A stretch of 64,000 nt of DNA from UBA4720 sp038227135 (GTDB taxonomy: Bacteria > Gemmatimonadota > Gemmatimonadetes > Gemmatimonadales > Gemmatimonadaceae). This document shows, piece after piece, positions 63,701 through 64,000 of the stretch (its first letter is position 1; each line of letters begins with the position of its first letter). Both the position numbers and the translations under genes were made by a program. Where the stretch lies: the NCBI GenBank assembly GCA_038227135.1, contig JBBRQC010000005.1, forward strand, positions 39,769-103,768, written 5' to 3'. The notes below the pieces were generated by a model, which saw nothing but the letters and a program-made list of their open reading frames with translations, had not been told where the DNA came from and did not search any database.

Positions 63701-64000
63701 CCGGTCAGCTCCGTCGCGGCTGGAGAAAGGCTGAAGTTCTGTACAACCGCCGTTCCGTTCACTGTCACGGCCGCGGAGCTGGGGGCGAATCCAAGACGCC
63801 GCGAAAGAAGCGTGACCGTCGTGCCGTTCGCAGACGCGGGGACGGTGAAGCTGTATCGTCCTGCGTCGTCTGTGAATCCTCCGAGACGCAACGTCGGAAT
63901 ACTGACGCTCGCGCCGACTACTGGTGTTCCACCAGTGCCTGTAACCAGGCCGCTGATGGTCGTTCCCTGCGCCTGTGCAAATGCCGGGGACAACCCGAGC
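60766..64000 (-). CDS. SusC/RagA TonB-linked outer-membrane transporter (pair 2), 5' end beyond window
   Basis: At least 1077 residues; the frame is open to the right edge, and the visible N-terminus (LGLSPAFAQAQG) is the end of a signal peptide, so only the start codon and the beginning of the signal are missing. The TTG at 63993 is inside the signal and is not the start. A regulatory domain (TTISGLVTGTGGTPVVGASV) is followed by the plug (LTGVVVTALGLTREK, NNQPLFIVDGVALNNRG, VNPDDIATMSVLKGPNAAAL, ANGVIVITTKRGG) and the barrel. The end is TVGLSFRITP, not phenylalanine. It resembles pair 1 in layout but the sequences differ throughout, so the two pairs are old paralogues. Confidence 0.93.
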   Translation of the reverse strand, partial: LGLSPAFAQAQGTTISGLVTGTGGTPVVGASVSIPTLRLGGFTDDAGRYSFTVPASANGTTVTLLSRRLGFAPSSAAVTVNGTAVVQNFSLSPAATELTGVVVTALGLTREKSRLGTAQQQLTSSEINQTKAMSVVDQIAGKVSGVTITGSGTQGGSSSIIIRGSNSITGNNQPLFIVDGVALNNRGRGTGSASNGGDPNGGWDFGSGIADVNPDDIATMSVLKGPNAAALYGSRAANGVIVITTKRGGSTGNQARTELNTTYTWDKPSILPTYQNSYGQGAGGEFMFVDGAGGGVNDGLDQSFGPRLDGRTTGCSFIPKNDPRYSATNKYVYDSTEPCRQFTAPGGAPWIAHPNNVEDFFNTGHTRSTTIAFSGGNERASARLSFGKDNITGYVPNNDFSKTSGLLNGTVKVTDRLTTNATLQYVKNGAVNRPGTGYNNGLLETFVWFGRQVDMAALRNYQQGGAANGGPSNREFNWNYNYHNNPFWVSYENPLTDTRDRFLGSLSATYKLFDGVNAIAQTGSDIYRFNVDQRFGPQNIQGNGIDPNYFGGFDFVNDYSNDNSSSLLLTANRDLSPRLNVTATFGGSSRKELYNSKSISTTGISVAGIYNVGNAAVTPTLGQFDSRREVRSIFGAADFTVLNWLTLGGTARNDWSSTLPVGKNSYFYPSASASAILTDAIPALKNSFLSYAKLRASTARVGNDAAPYQLRPTYPSLGTKFGGRPQFSLQNFIANPDLKPENTDAKELGLELSLLDGRATFDFSWYNKATRNQIFTIPISPTSGFQSKALNAGKITNKGIDFLLGVTPIQTDAGMQWTSTFNFSKNKSMVNELAPGIQTFVIGSSWYTNIEARAGQPYGSIYGYAFDRDSATGKIYTDGGYTVLGGRKVLGNIQPDWTGGWNNTVNYKNFSFGALLDMRRGGNIVSVTNFFGDYAGVTAQSMRGREVDWNKPGVVLDGIDINTCAKTGPCNGQPNTDNITSEQYFQNIFPVMEPYVYKDNWVKLRELRFGVDLPTTWASRVNARAVNVSLTGRNLKTWTKVPNIDPEFSYTVGNFQGIEFAALPNARTVGLSFRITP

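Overview
The window looks like chromosomal DNA from a high-GC, Gram-negative bacterium of the Gemmatimonadota (inference). The evidence is an LPS Kdo transferase, a BamA/TamA-type barrel protein, two SusC/SusD outer-membrane pairs in a GC-rich genome, and dense operons whose neighbouring genes often overlap by ATGA, GTGA or TTGA. I see no tRNA, rRNA, CRISPR array, insertion sequence, phage gene or attachment site. No gene-free stretch exceeds 300 bases; the longest gaps are about 150-160 bp.

Left part (1-11.3 kb). A leftward operon encodes an Lrp/AsnC-type sensor domain, a NurA-like nuclease, a HerA-like ATPase, a secreted protein of unknown function, SbcD (Mre11) and SbcC (Rad50, cut by the window edge). 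This is the archaeal style of DNA-end resection set. Facing away from it is the most unusual gene of the window: a protein that aligns with DeaD/CsdA RNA helicases along its length but has lost the catalytic motifs, while keeping a DbpA-type RNA-binding domain and an Arg/Gly-rich tail. Thymidine kinase, CoaE and GcvH follow.

11.3-22.3 kb. Full-length GcvP faces GcvH. A lipoate ligase/octanoyltransferase-like gene starts 22 bp from the gcvP start codon, with a perfect inverted repeat between them. It leads into a five-gene peptide ABC transporter (binding lipoprotein, two permeases, two ATPases), followed by a POT-type peptide transporter.

22.3-30 kb. A BamA/TamA-like barrel protein, a class-I glutamine amidotransferase-like hydrolase, two glycosyltransferases, a DUF3108 protein, a deoxyhypusine-synthase-like protein without a normal start codon, a small membrane protein and a ThiO-type glycine oxidase that probably starts at CTG.

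30-39 kb. lipA-pdhA-pdhB-pdhC-lpd-lipB, a pyruvate dehydrogenase complex packaged with its lipoate biosynthesis enzymes, runs into a UvrD-type helicase. Together with gcvH, gcvP and the ligase-like gene this makes the window rich in lipoyl-dependent metabolism.

39-47 kb. A membrane-anchored putative aminopeptidase diverges from dnaE, which is followed by accA, a PSP1-domain gene and metG, closed by a textbook terminator.

47-64 kb. Outer-membrane and envelope functions: SusC/SusD pair 1, a barrel-less TonB-plug-like lipoprotein, LemA, a nucleotidyltransferase-like protein, a TPM-domain protein, a DsbA-like lipoprotein, WaaA, a response regulator with an EAL phosphodiesterase, a second barrel-less plug protein, and SusC/SusD pair 2, whose susC runs off the right edge.
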